Assembly (NCBI GenBank): GCA_903772945.1
Contig: CAICTM010000092.1
Location: forward strand, 1 to 64,000
Source: Seminavis robusta
Taxonomy: Eukaryota > Bacillariophyta > Bacillariophyceae > Naviculales > Naviculaceae
Direction: 5' to 3'
DNA length: 64,000 nt
The notes beneath the pieces are model-generated. The model did not search any database and was not told where the DNA came from. It worked only from the letters and a program-made list of their open reading frames with translations. The position numbers and the translations under genes are program-made. The number at the start of each line of letters is the position of its first letter. Within the stretch, counting starts at the first letter, position 1. Shown piece after piece: positions 10,035 to 20,447 of this stretch.

Positions 10035-10418
10035 ATGGCATCGACAGCAACAGTATCAGGCCGCCAACGCGCTCTTGGTCTTTACCGATCCATACTGCGA
10101 GCCCACAAGCGATGTCTCCCTCCCGAAATGAAGCAACTGGGAGATACCTACGTCCAATCGGAATTCAAATTGCACAAGACGGCCAAACCAGAGCATCTCA
10201 CGGCATTTTTCCGAGAATGGGAAAGCTACGTAGAAGAACTATTGAAGACGGCACGGACCCGTGATTTGAGCTCCATGGTCGATCCTGTCGCGCAAACGAC
10301 GCAAGCCGCGAGTTTTGGAAGAGATTTACCCAAAGATATGCAACTACAGGAAGAACAGAGAGCTCAACTGGAATTGTTGAGACGGGAAGCCGAGAAACTT
10401 GGAAACACTGACAAATAA
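10035..10418 (+). CDS. SDHAF3: Succinate dehydrogenase assembly factor 3 (LYR protein, ACN9)
   Basis: Protein of 127 residues. The LYR signature is present in LGLYRSILRAHKRCLP near the N-terminus, followed by MKQLGDTYVQSEFKLHK and the tryptophan-bearing FFREWESYVEELL, which together are the SDHAF3/ACN9 pattern. The family acts in the mitochondrial matrix and helps mature the iron-sulfur subunit of complex II. I start it at the ATG at 10035 because the family begins just before the LYR motif; the open frame extends upstream to 9819 but that part has no conserved sequence. The C-terminus (QLEEQRAQLELLRREAEKL style) is a short charged helix. Confidence 0.85.
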   Translation: MASTATVSGRQRALGLYRSILRAHKRCLPPEMKQLGDTYVQSEFKLHKTAKPEHLTAFFREWESYVEELLKTARTRDLSSMVDPVAQTTQAASFGRDLPKDMQLQEEQRAQLELLRREAEKLGNTDK

Positions 10419-11332
10419 TAAATAAAACAGCAGCGAGTTCCCGACAATGCTAATTAGCTGTCCTTCCTTACTTTGGGCCCCCCTTCGGTACAGTAGAATT
10501 TCTGGATTCTTGAAAGCGAACCGCTTACTTGCTTTTAATTCTGTTCTGCTTTCCTGTTTGCCGCCAAGGGCAAGCCAAGCAAATGGTGTTGTTGCACCTC
10601 ATCACGCAGTCTTTAGGAACTAAAACATAATTCTACATAGCAAAGACTGACCGACTGAACTAAGCGAATTTTCCTGCCTGGATCAAGCGTCAACTCACAG
10701 GCCAGACATCGGCTGGTTGCAAGTAAGTTTGCATCGACCCTGTTGTCTCCCATCAATCATGAGAGTCGACTCATCAGTGCTTGGACTGCGGGTGTGCTCA
10801 TCAAATGTGGGATTGCGATGGCAGGCACCATATATAGATTTCGTTGCATTCGTATGGATCGCCATCCCTGGTATTATCTGGCCGTTTTGATGGAGAGATA
10901 GTTGGTGTTTCCACATCAAATGCAAGTACCTGCCGGCAGCATGTATCTCGTTGCTTGCATGCCCTGGCCGAACGACATGAGACTTGGCAATGTTCGACTT
11001 GAGTGATGAGCCAACGTTACCCAAGTTGAGTGGTCGACTGAAGCTTCGGTGTGACCAACCAATGGCATGATGGGAGCTACCAGACAACAATGCTTTGCCT
11101 TTCTGTGCAAAAAAGTGTGGTTATTAACAATTATTTTGGTTCCGTATGATGAGGGTGATGATATGAAAAAATCTCTTCATTTGCTTTGTATCGGGTGCAC
11201 TTGTCGCTGGAGCAAGCAACTTGGATAATCCGCGTCCTGTGGCCTCCTCACTTGATTGAGATCGCTATTGCCTCCAGCGACGTTCCAAACAAACATTTAC
11301 AAGTCAATAGCGAGAGATGGTAGCATCCTTTC
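10419..11332. other. Intergenic region, nothing recognised
   Basis: Convergent 3' ends flank this stretch (SDHAF3 on plus, mitochondrial carrier on minus). A 131-codon open frame on the minus strand (10695-11090) has no recognisable similarity or convincing composition. Confidence 0.5.
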
Positions 11333-12574
11333 TTAGATGGACTTCATTCCCATCATACCACGAAGCTGCTCAAAGATGACAAGCTGGATTGTTGTTGTGG
11401 GGGCGAATCGAGACCAGATGGGGAAGAATCCACGCCAGAAGGTCGCGGGACCTTCGTTTTTGGCAATCTTGATCATACAGTCAACGGCATTGTTGTAGAT
11501 CTTGGCATCGGACGGTTGGTTCATCAGACGGGTTCGGACCATGTCAAAGGGAGACACGGTGCATGTCATGAAGAAACCAGCAGCGACAGCGGAAAGGAAT
11601 TGTGTGACAATAGATTGTTTGGACAAGCCAGTGGTGGCGACAACGTATCCCTTGGCTTGATCGTAACATGCCATCTTGGTTCCGTTCAAGACCATAGCAC
11701 GAGCAATGTTGGAGTCAATACCACGGTAGAATCCTTGAATCCCCTGAGCGGCAAAGAGCTCCTTGGCAGTCCTTCCAATGGATGGGACCTATCGTTGTCA
11801 AGTGTGATGGAGAATATTGTTAGTTACCATTGGCAAGGAATCGAAGTTGCCATTATTGAGGACAACTTCAGGAATAACCGAGAAGAACACCGCAAACTCA
11901 CCTCTTTTCCAGCAGAAGCCATCATCTTGGTCTTCAAGACATCAAAGGGGTTACCGGCCAAGGATCCAATGGCTCCGGCAGCACTACCAGCAGCGAATTT
12001 CTTGAGGAAGGTTGTGGTTTCAGGGTCATTGGCACCGACGAGAACCTTGACAGGTTCGTAGAGACCCAGCCGAAGAGAGGTGTAAGAAGCCTCACGAAGC
12101 CATGCAGCGTTGACTCCCTTCCACAGAGCCATAACGCCTTCGTTACTGGTGATCTTGCTGATGGTTCCTCCCATTCCAAGCTTTCCATATTCCGAAGAGA
12201 TTTGAATGCGAGTCTAATGATATGATTTGGTGAAAGAAGGAAAAACAATGATGGTGAGTCCAATGCTCCTTTTTAAAAATAAGACTCTGCTATCAAATGA
12301 CGCCAATGCAACACCAACAATCAATCGAAGTTTTTCGGTTATGTTTCACAGAAGCCATTTCTTGTTTTCCATGACTTCCCATCACCGATTCATTTGGCGG
12401 AAGATTTATTTTCCGAGATTCCTGCCAATAGTTTCTCACCTTGACAACATCGATTGGGTGGATGAACGAGACAGTGATGACAGCTGCAGTTCCAGCCATA
12501 CCAACTTGAGTCAAAAGACTTGGAGGGGCAGCGGCAGCGGTGGCCATTGGTTTTTGTTGTTGTTGGAGACTCAT
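11333..12574 (-). CDS. Mitochondrial carrier (SLC25) family transporter, three exons
   Basis: Exons (minus) 12574-12440, 12213-11902 and 11788-11333, giving 300 residues, the usual size. All three repeats show the PX[DE]XX[KR] signature: HPIDVVKTR, NPFDVLKTKM and SPFDMVRTRL. The first intron interrupts the first signature immediately after its Lys. The third-repeat sequence, with RTRLMNQP followed by YNNAVDCMIKIAKNEGP, is most like the oxaloacetate/SLC25A34-35 branch, so an organic-acid exchanger of the inner mitochondrial membrane is likely. The uncoupling-protein or dicarboxylate branches remain possible. The N-terminus before the first helix is short and Gln/Ala-rich, as is normal for these uncleaved carriers. 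Confidence 0.88.
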
Positions 12575-13612
12575 TGTAGTTTTTTTTAAAAAAGAGGCGT
12601 AGTTGTTGATGGTTGATGGATTTTGTTTTGATGTTTGATTTATGAGAATCAGTGGCGTCCCGAGATAAAAATTTCCCTGACTCTGACCAGCCGGCGTGTT
12701 ATCGGAGGACGCACTTGGAGCCGCTACTGGAACGACTAGCTAGCTAGCTAGCTAGAACAACGCCGAAAGGGCGACGCAAAGAGCGGAGGACAGCAACAAG
12801 CAACGAAGAAGGACAGCAGTTGGATGGCCACGTCAGGTCGGAATGGGCATCCATCCGGCAGTACACCAAATGGCGTTTTGTTCCAATTTGTGAGCAAGTT
12901 GAACTCGGAGATTCATTCAAGACTCAGAGGCAAGTAGGATTTAGAATCTTTTGGCGCGAGTAAAAGTCTGAAGCCTTTTGATTGGCTAACGAGAACACGT
13001 CAGGTCGTTGGCAAGTTGCGTCTTCATCTGCCATTTCGCTTGGTTGAGCGAGCCATTGGTTTGCGTATGATGACGACTCCATGACGACACTCTCTAAGAC
13101 CAAGCACAATGCCAACGCAGTCCATGACGACTTCATGACGACATATCGAGGACCAAGCACTTTGCCAGTGCCAGGCAAGAATGATGCCGGTTGGGAAATC
13201 CTCGTAGTTTGCTACAGTGTAGCTTGCTAGTTTGCGGGCTTCATGTCGAATGAAAATTCAAAGCCACAGCCACAGACTCGACTCAGCATTGGCGGTGCGT
13301 ACCCTCTTGAAGAAAGATACAGTGATGTACTACAACCGCCAGTTGCATCTAGCCTTTCAAGGGGTGTCTTTGCGGCATTTCACGGGGTGTCCTTGGCAGC
13401 ATCTTTTGCACGGCCAGTCCCATCCATGAATGTCTAATCAGCTAGTGTGAAGCGGATGGACTAAGTAGTAAGTCTGTGCGATGCGTATTGGGATTGCTTG
13501 TCAAGCGAGTTGCTAGCTAATTTTAAGTCTAGATAACTTGGACGCGGAAACCAAATTACATCCTTTCCAGTCTTTTGCTGGCAACCCATGATCGTCTTCT
13601 GATTGACAGAGT
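12575..13612. other. Intergenic region with a TAGC run and a short direct repeat
   Basis: Contains a perfect CTAG-type run at 12736-12755. Around 13078-13166 an imperfect direct repeat of about 37 bp has the pattern CATGACGAC then GACCAAGCAC. A 64-codon plus-strand frame at 13243-13437 is not convincing as a gene. Confidence 0.55.
12736..12755. repeat. Perfect (CTAG)5 run
   Basis: Five CTAG units in a row, a self-complementary microsatellite. Shorter versions of the same run recur in many of the window's intergenic gaps. Confidence 0.9.
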
Positions 13613-15057
13613 TTAGCGGTTGATCAGATCGGGATTCCAAGTCATGACGGGCTCATTTTCTCTCGCAGTCAGAATATCGTATCCATCCTCCGTGACTAGA
13701 ATGGTGTGTTCGAATTGGGCACTGCGTTTTCCATCGGTCGTCGATGCGGTCCAGTTGTCACCCCAGGTGAAATCCCCGGGGTTGCCCAAATTGATCATTG
13801 GTTCTACGGTAAAGACATGTCCAGCCTTGATGACTCCCTTGGCTTTGTTTTTGTGATAGTGCGGTACATTGGGGATGGTGTGAAATAGACTTCCAATGCC
13901 GTGTCCACAATACGTACGGACCACACTGCACTTGCTGGATTGTGCCACCTTGTGAATGGCAGTCCCCAAATCACGATAGAGCGTCCCTGGTTTGATGAGT
14001 GCCAACGCAGCTCCGAGACAATTGAAGGAAGTTTCGACTAGTTTGCGTCCTTCGTCGTCCACATTTCCGACGCAGAAAGTTTCGTTCAAGTCACCATGGT
14101 ATCCACCCCGATTGTAGGTTGTCACGTCTAAATTCACAATATCACCATCTTGAATTTCTCGGTAATCTGGGATTCCGCTGTGTCGAGCATAGTCAAAGAG
14201 TTGGGTTAGTCCACGAAAAACCAAAACAGCTTCATCCATCCAAAAGTGAATTCATTCATGGCGATGCATTTTCTTCACTACTTACTGACAAATAACTTCA
14301 TTGACGGATGTGCAGACGGAACGAGGAAAATTGTAATAATTCAACGGCGACGGGTAGCAATCTCGTTCGACACAAGCTTCATGAACGATCCGATCAATTT
14401 CATCCGTGGTGACTCCCGGTCGCAGCGCCTTTCCGGCCACATCCAGTACTTCTCGTCCCATCCGACAGGCATGACGAAGTCCGGTCTCTCCATCCAACTC
14501 TTTGGAGGTGTAAATTCGAATATTGTTGTGGGATGTCTTGTCGCGTTGTTCGCTGTAGGAAACCCCGGCGGGATCATTGGCATAGTCGGGTCGACGAATG
14601 GACGCGGGAACTTGACGTTGGGGAGAGTAGAGGCAGGGACGGAGGGGTCCCGAAAAACTAAAATTCTTGGCCCATTCGGGCAGACAGAGTTTTTCGTCCT
14701 CGGGAGCATCCAAACCACAGGATACCCCATCGCGAGGAGGTGTCTTGCGGTGTTGTGTGCTACCGATTGATGATAATGATAATAGCGAGAGAAAGAAACA
14801 TTAAGTTAGTTAGGATAATCATCTACCAAACGAAGAATCAACAGAAAGATAACTTACCCTTGAGCGGCAATGATTTGCTTGGCCAAACTGTGTACCTGCT
14901 TATGGGCGGAATAGTTGGACTTGAAACAGTCCTGACTGCAGAAATAGGCAGGAGACAACCCCAGCTGGGAACACTTGGGGCAAGCCAAGTTCGACGTTAC
15001 CGCCTTGTCGCATCCCTGCGATGCACAAATCTTCTTGGCCGCTTCCGTCAATGTCAT
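13613..15057 (-). CDS. METAP1: Methionine aminopeptidase type 1, three exons
   Basis: Exons (minus) 15057-14858, 14759-14286 and 14177-13613, joining to 412 residues. The first exon encodes the N-terminal zinc-binding region of eukaryotic MetAP1 ([28 protein letters not shown]). The peptidase core follows with the metal ligands of the pita-bread fold: Asp in [10 protein letters not shown], Asp in YHGDLNETF, His in CGHGIG, Glu in FTVEPMI and Glu in QFEHTI. It removes the initiator methionine from nascent proteins in the cytosol. The intron 2 acceptor splits the His codon of VICHGIPDY, which confirms the phase. It is head-to-head with the ArfGAP gene (724 bp apart). Confidence 0.95.
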
Positions 15058-15781
15058 GGTTGTAAAAGGTAGTGATGTACTGTTGTTCTTTCAATAGACC
15101 GGAGTAACGGGGGCAAGTAACGATGAGTGTTGCCGGAACGACCGCCATTGTGGACCCAATGTGCCCTTTGCGCTTATGCTATGCGCACGGTTCACACACT
15201 CGTGAACCCAATCTTGTCATGATTGCTTCGTGAATCATTTATTCGTCTCTATTGCGTCATCCTCTGCCTCTCCGACCTCTATTGCGTCACACTCTGCCTC
15301 TCCGAAGCCAACGCCCAACTCCACATATTTGACGGCGGCATCCCCAAAATTTCTCCCTAAATAGTTTTGGTTATTTAGAGACACGAAGGCACCGGCTTGT
15401 CCTGTTGCCGAACGAAGGAAGCGACGCCGCTCTCGCCGTCTCACACAAATTCAAACCAACTCCCACTCCAAAAATTGTGCTTCGCTTTGTTGTCTACGGA
15501 AGGGTACTGTATCATCATCAGATCTGGACCAGCTGTCATCATATCATCAGCATTGCGATTGCTTTGCGTTGCATTGCATTTTCTGCTGCCTTCCGAGTTC
15601 CAAGAAAATACAAAATACATGCTGTAACACATACATGCATGTTGTTGTTGTTGTTGTTGTTGTTGTTGTGACAAACGTAGCAGGAGTAGAGGCGACGACA
15701 AGAGGCTGAGCTTATCAGCTTAATCATAATACCAGCTAGAGCTACTAGCGAAGAACAAATATACCCACATACAACGGTATC
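15058..15781. other. Divergent intergenic region between METAP1 and ArfGAP genes
   Basis: Likely carries both promoters. Contains two copies of a roughly 30-base sequence with CTCTATTGCGTCA and CTCTGCCTCTCCGA near 15246-15306, and a (GTT)10 microsatellite at 15641-15670. Confidence 0.55.
15641..15670. repeat. (GTT)10 microsatellite
   Basis: Ten consecutive GTT triplets in the region upstream of the ArfGAP gene. Confidence 0.92.
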
Positions 15782-16429
15782 ATGACCAAAACCAGCGACA
15801 ATCTCTTGACCCTCGCGGCGACCGAGTTGGAAGCCACGAAACAATGCGTACCCTTCCACCACGAGTTTCCCTCGGCGTGTCGCGCCATGATGTACAGTCT
15901 TCCTGGGAATCTCCTTTGTGTCGATTGCGGGACACCTCGTCCCCAATGGGCCAGTGTCACGTACGGCGTATTACTCTGTGTGCATTGCAGTGGTCGTCAT
16001 CGATCCTACGGAGTGGGCATTTCCAAAGTCCGATCCGTGGATATGGATGCCTGGACGCAACACGAAATCCTGGCCATGCTCGAAGGAGGCAATGATCAGC
16101 TCCACGGATTCTTTGTACGACACGAAATGGGAAACAACATTGGCGAGGGAATGGCACGGCAACGATACCGAACCAAGGCGGCACTCTTTTATGGTACTCA
16201 CCTCAAACGACATGTCGAAGACATTGCCTCGTCGGGGGTCGCTTATCAAGGGCGGATTCGGCGAAACAGTCAGGAGCGGGAACAACCTCCACCACTAACC
16301 CCCACCAGAACGACGACAACCAAGGAACCATGTGCGTTCCATCCGCCTGCTACTCCCACTATGGAAGCTGTCCGTGCCAAGCGGACTCGTAAGCTACCCA
16401 CTGCTACTATTACACGGCATATGCAATAA
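15782..16429 (+). CDS. ArfGAP-domain protein
   Basis: Protein of 215 residues, single exon. The ArfGAP zinc finger is complete: Cys46-x2-Cys49-x16-Cys66-x2-Cys69 in LLCVDCGTPRPQWASVTYG and LLCVHCSGRHRSYG. Arg74 sits in the arginine-finger position that stimulates GTP hydrolysis by Arf proteins, and VRSVDMDAW matches the conserved strand that follows. After the domain (to about residue 150) comes a Pro/Thr/Arg-rich tail with no known domain. Likely a regulator of coat assembly at Golgi or endosome membranes. ArfGAP1/2/3 and AGFG-like proteins share this finger and the tail does not settle which one this is. Confidence 0.88.
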   Translation: MTKTSDNLLTLAATELEATKQCVPFHHEFPSACRAMMYSLPGNLLCVDCGTPRPQWASVTYGVLLCVHCSGRHRSYGVGISKVRSVDMDAWTQHEILAMLEGGNDQLHGFFVRHEMGNNIGEGMARQRYRTKAALFYGTHLKRHVEDIASSGVAYQGRIRRNSQEREQPPPLTPTRTTTTKEPCAFHPPATPTMEAVRAKRTRKLPTATITRHMQ

Positions 16430-17984
16430 TATAATATCAAGAATAAAAGCAATCATATAGAGATTTTGGTTTTTGAAACATTCAGGTACTGGTACTTCAT
16501 TTCAATATACTAGTAGGCTTGTGAAATACATTGAAGATAAGGCCATGCAGCTGAGGGTATTGTACAGTACCGTTGTAGTGAACATGATGCGACCAATATC
16601 TGCCTTGGAAGTCACTGCAATGATGTAATGGTGGCTCTCTGAAACGCAAGGTGGTTGAGAACTTAATAAGCTCTTTAGAAGGACATGCTCCTAGCCACGT
16701 AGTCTAGCTACCTATGGCTTTGACCGATTGAGCATTGCCCCGCTAGAGCAGCTGCGATATGCCTCCGTGGTTCCCCGTATTCCTGTAACAACAATGAGCT
16801 CCTCGCTCGGGGATGATCATGGTGCTCTCGCCCTCTATCAGTTGCCTTTGCCCTTTCCTTCGTTCCCCAATCCCTTGCCTTCTTCTCCCTTCTTTCCTGC
16901 TCATCCCTTCAGTTGGTCCACTCCATTATTGGTTCCTGTCTCTCACTTCCTTTGATTGATGCCCTCAATTTTGACTCCTCTGTCTGCTTAGTCTTCCCCA
17001 AACCCATAGTAGCCAAATTTTATAACCTACAGGCTCCAACTGTTCCAGAACTAATCAGGCACTTTTCCACTATCCCACTAAAGCACACAAAAGGTCCCCC
17101 CATGACCCTGTTCTGCAACTAACTGCTTGTGGAAAGTGGAGGCGCAGGGGGTAGAATCAGAGCAGTCTTTGGTGGTGTTGAGAAGGTCTGTGCAGTCACA
17201 TTGAGGCTTACTGTTGGCTGATCCATTCTATTCTTTGGTTGGTTGGGTTGATAACCACAAGTAGTTGAAGCATTTATTTGTTTGTTTGAGACCTCCAAAG
17301 TAGCTAATCTTGTTTCTTGCAGAGACAGATCATGGCCTTTTCACCCTACACTATTGGGTCAAAGCTTGCTGCTTTAGTTCCTGCTAGTAGCTGGTACCAT
17401 GGTGGCACTACAAGTTTTTTCTCGTCAGACTATACACTGGCATAACTGGCCCTAGCTAGTTGGATTCTGATGGTAGGTTGAACATTTTTGTTGGTAGCCA
17501 CATGTCAGCTCTGTGTTGATCAATTAGCCAATGCCAACTTTCCATTCATTGGAATCCGTGTCCTCAGAGCTGCTATGCCAGTAAGTATGCTAAGTCAGAA
17601 TGTGTCAACCCCAGATCAACTAGCTTGTTGGTGATGGCACAAGTTTCATAGTTCGACGATAAATGTGGCATCTATTTTTCTCGAAGTAATCATAATATTG
17701 ACGGAAGGGTTACCTGATACTAACTAAAACAAGGTACCTCATGGTCAAAACGCCTCCCAGAACTGTAGATCAACACTGCAGTTCCTGTTGGTCAAGATGG
17801 AAGGCAGGTTTGCATTCAAAGTAGCATGTGAACCCATGTCAACAACCACGCTCTTGTGCCTCTCATTGTCAACAAGGGGAGGTGTGCACAAACGAACAAA
17901 AGAGAAATCTAGATGCTACTGTACCGTGTCTGAATCATACAATATCGTCACAATCAACACATGAAGCCCCATCTGCTTGCCTTC
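16430..17984. other. Intergenic region, no gene recognised
   Basis: About 1.5 kb between convergent genes. Open frames are short on both strands and translations show no familiar motif. Some stretches (17450-17850) have a codon-like texture broken by stops and may be an old repeat, but I cannot name it. Confidence 0.45.
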
Positions 17985-19751
17985 CTACATGTACATGCCA
18001 TCATGTTCACCAAAATCACCTTGATTCATCCTCTGTCCTTCACCATCATCACTGTCACCATTCTCCATAATTGATTGTTGTGCTGCAATCATACCTATTT
18101 GCTGGTGGGGCGGCGCATATTCATTGGGTGTCCCATACCCAGCATCAGAGCTCTCGTTACCGCTGTCATTGCCTTGTACTTGTACTTGTACGTGGTTGTG
18201 GTTGTGGTGGTCACCAGTGTCATTTTCATCAATGTCTTCTTCATCATCCTCATCACTACTGCTGCCATCGCCATTCTCAGCCTCGCCAGCAACAGCTACA
18301 CCATTCTCATCGTCATCATTATTGACTGGTAAGCTCCACAGGGCGCGTGCAATATCACTAGTACCGTGGGTGGGGGTTGGTCTTTCCATAGAGCCAGGAG
18401 TATTGGGAAAGTTCCCACCATTACCACCGTCCCCCACCATTGCCCGTCGAGGCTCCTTTTGTGGCATGGCACGAGGCTCTTTTTGTGGAATGCCACGAGG
18501 TCGGCATGCACCCTCATTATCCGAATCTGAGGATGTTGAGGACGAGTCATTATTATGAGCAGCCCCGCTCATACCATACCCAATTGCCAAGGGGTTGTTG
18601 AGTGCTGCTGTCACTGCTGCATCATTCATGGCATGCTGATGAGATTGTATCATCTCTACATTGGTACTATCCATGACTGGGGGCTCTGCCTCTGCCTGTT
18701 TGGTCGTGTTGGCAGTGTTATCAATGATAACCTCGGACAAGGATCCACCCCAAACCTGGAGTATTTGCTTGGCAAATTCAATCACCGGCATGTGCATGGC
18801 CTTGGCCGCGAATATGCGATGTCGCAACTGCAACCGTATCCGTCGTTCCTTTTCGGGTTCTTGCTGTGCAATATAGGTTGAGACGGGCTCTTCCAGAATA
18901 GACGACCAAGCCTCAAGGCTGTTTCTGTCAAGAGTGGCATGATTGTTGCAGACATATGAGATCAATTCCAAAGCATACGGATTGATTTGCCCACTTGCAC
19001 CCTGTTGTGCTTCATAGCGAACAATGGGCTGACTCTGCTGTTTCTTATTGTTAGCATTCGCAGGAGAATTAGGAGAGTCATCTGCTCGTTGTCGTTTGCG
19101 ACGTTGGCGCTTGGGTGACTGGGTGGCACCAATGGTAGTGGCTGACATAACTTCGTCTGCCGCTGGCTTTGCCTTGGCTTTTGGTTTCGGCCGGACTGCC
19201 TTCTTGGTGCCCTTGCCAGGCTTGCTGCTAGGTTTGCTGGGCTTACTGATAGGCTTGTTGATGGGTGGTGCCAGGGGCTGTGGAGGTGGTGGTGGTGGCT
19301 TGGGTTCATCGCGTGGCATACTCCGTAACTCCCGCAGTCGTTGCTGTTGCTTGAGTGATTGTTCCTTGGTGGGAGTGGGTGGATTTCCTCGTTTGAGAAT
19401 GACCAAGTGCTTATTCTTGACGCCATGGAAGACCTTGTGGATGCTAGCCTTGTGGTCCATGAGGGTACAATAGGCGGGGTACACTTCTCCTTCTTGAATC
19501 TTAAGAAAACGTCCACCACGTTGCTCGACGACAATGTTTACAATCTCAGCAGCATATTGGTTCTGCAGTGCTGTATAGTCAGCGGCTCCAGCCGAAGGCA
19601 TCTTGCGAGCATATTGTAGCAATAGATTTGCGTATTCCAGGTTTCCGGGATGTCCTAGATTCCAACTTCGTAGTTTGGTGGATATCACATCGTGATCTGT
19701 GGGATCAAAGGGAACGATTTCACCCTCCGTATTAGCGCCCCCTGACATCAT
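17985..19751 (-). CDS. DUF6824-domain protein with a long low-complexity tail
   Basis: Protein of 588 residues, single exon. The N-terminal 35-110 region (HPGNLEYANLLLQYARKM, then IVNIVVEQRGGRFLK) is the short domain called DUF6824, which diatoms carry in many copies and which has no proven function. Next come a Pro-run (PPPPPPQPLAPP), a Lys/Pro basic stretch (KPKAKAKPAAD) and KRQRRKRQR, which looks like a nuclear localisation signal. A weakly structured block around residues 255-345 precedes the acidic Ser/Asp/Asn/His-rich C-terminus. A nuclear, perhaps DNA- or chromatin-associated, protein is an inference from the basic segments. The tail is microsatellite-like at DNA level. Confidence 0.75.
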   Translation of the reverse strand: MMSGGANTEGEIVPFDPTDHDVISTKLRSWNLGHPGNLEYANLLLQYARKMPSAGAADYTALQNQYAAEIVNIVVEQRGGRFLKIQEGEVYPAYCTLMDHKASIHKVFHGVKNKHLVILKRGNPPTPTKEQSLKQQQRLRELRSMPRDEPKPPPPPPQPLAPPINKPISKPSKPSSKPGKGTKKAVRPKPKAKAKPAADEVMSATTIGATQSPKRQRRKRQRADDSPNSPANANNKKQQSQPIVRYEAQQGASGQINPYALELISYVCNNHATLDRNSLEAWSSILEEPVSTYIAQQEPEKERRIRLQLRHRIFAAKAMHMPVIEFAKQILQVWGGSLSEVIIDNTANTTKQAEAEPPVMDSTNVEMIQSHQHAMNDAAVTAALNNPLAIGYGMSGAAHNNDSSSTSSDSDNEGACRPRGIPQKEPRAMPQKEPRRAMVGDGGNGGNFPNTPGSMERPTPTHGTSDIARALWSLPVNNDDDENGVAVAGEAENGDGSSSDEDDEEDIDENDTGDHHNHNHVQVQVQGNDSGNESSDAGYGTPNEYAPPHQQIGMIAAQQSIMENGDSDDGEGQRMNQGDFGEHDGMYM

Positions 19752-20447
19752 GCGTGTTCTGTTCTGTTTGTGATTCGATTCGGGCGAGAATGTAGCGTGG
19801 GAATGTGAGAATCTGCCTTCGAGATAATGCTACTCGGCGCTTCCAGACTAGAGTTAACCAACAGTAATCAACCAAAACAGTGGGTATCCTTTGATTAGTG
19901 CCTATTATCTTTGTCTTGGCCAAGTTAACACAACGTCGAGATAGATCGAAACTCTACTGTATCGAAAAAGGTCCGTTGCATGCTGTCGTCCAAACTTTTG
20001 ATGGGTATCCTAGCTACCAGATATAGCAATAATATTGTTATTTTGGATCAGCGATTGACCGGTTCTCTTTCTGAAGGAATCCTTAATCCTAAAATAGATT
20101 GTCCAGGTAAGGTTAAAGATGCCTACGAATACCCCAATAATAATTCTTTAAGTCTAACTGCTGCCGTTTCAAAACTTCCGTCTCCTTATTCAAAACGTGA
20201 CACTGCGTGTTCAGGAAGCCAAAATTGTTGCGGCTTTGGTCTATTCCAATTCGGCCACGGCACCAGCACAAGCTAGCTAGCAAAGACGTTCCCACGAAAT
20301 GCAAAAACCTTGCACCGTACATGGCAATTTCTCACTTTTCAGCAAACACACCAAGCATCAACCATAGTAGCTAGCAATAATAGCTGTCTGCGAGTGCTAT
20401 TGTTGTACCTGGATACCCTTTTCTTTCTTCCACAGCACCGTTTTCCC
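19752..20447. other. Divergent intergenic region
   Basis: Lies between the starts of the DUF6824 gene and the glycosyltransferase-like gene, and probably holds both promoters. No motif strong enough to call. Confidence 0.45.

Noticed and set aside
10695-11090. 131-codon open frame on the minus strand
   Set aside because: No motif, mixed composition and no supporting context; likely chance.
13243-13437. 64-codon plus-strand frame starting MSNENSKPQPQ
   Set aside because: Too short and without similarity; lies in a repeat-bearing gap.
18075-18332. Open frames opposite the DUF6824 gene
   Set aside because: They mirror the low-complexity Asp/His/Asn tail of the real gene.
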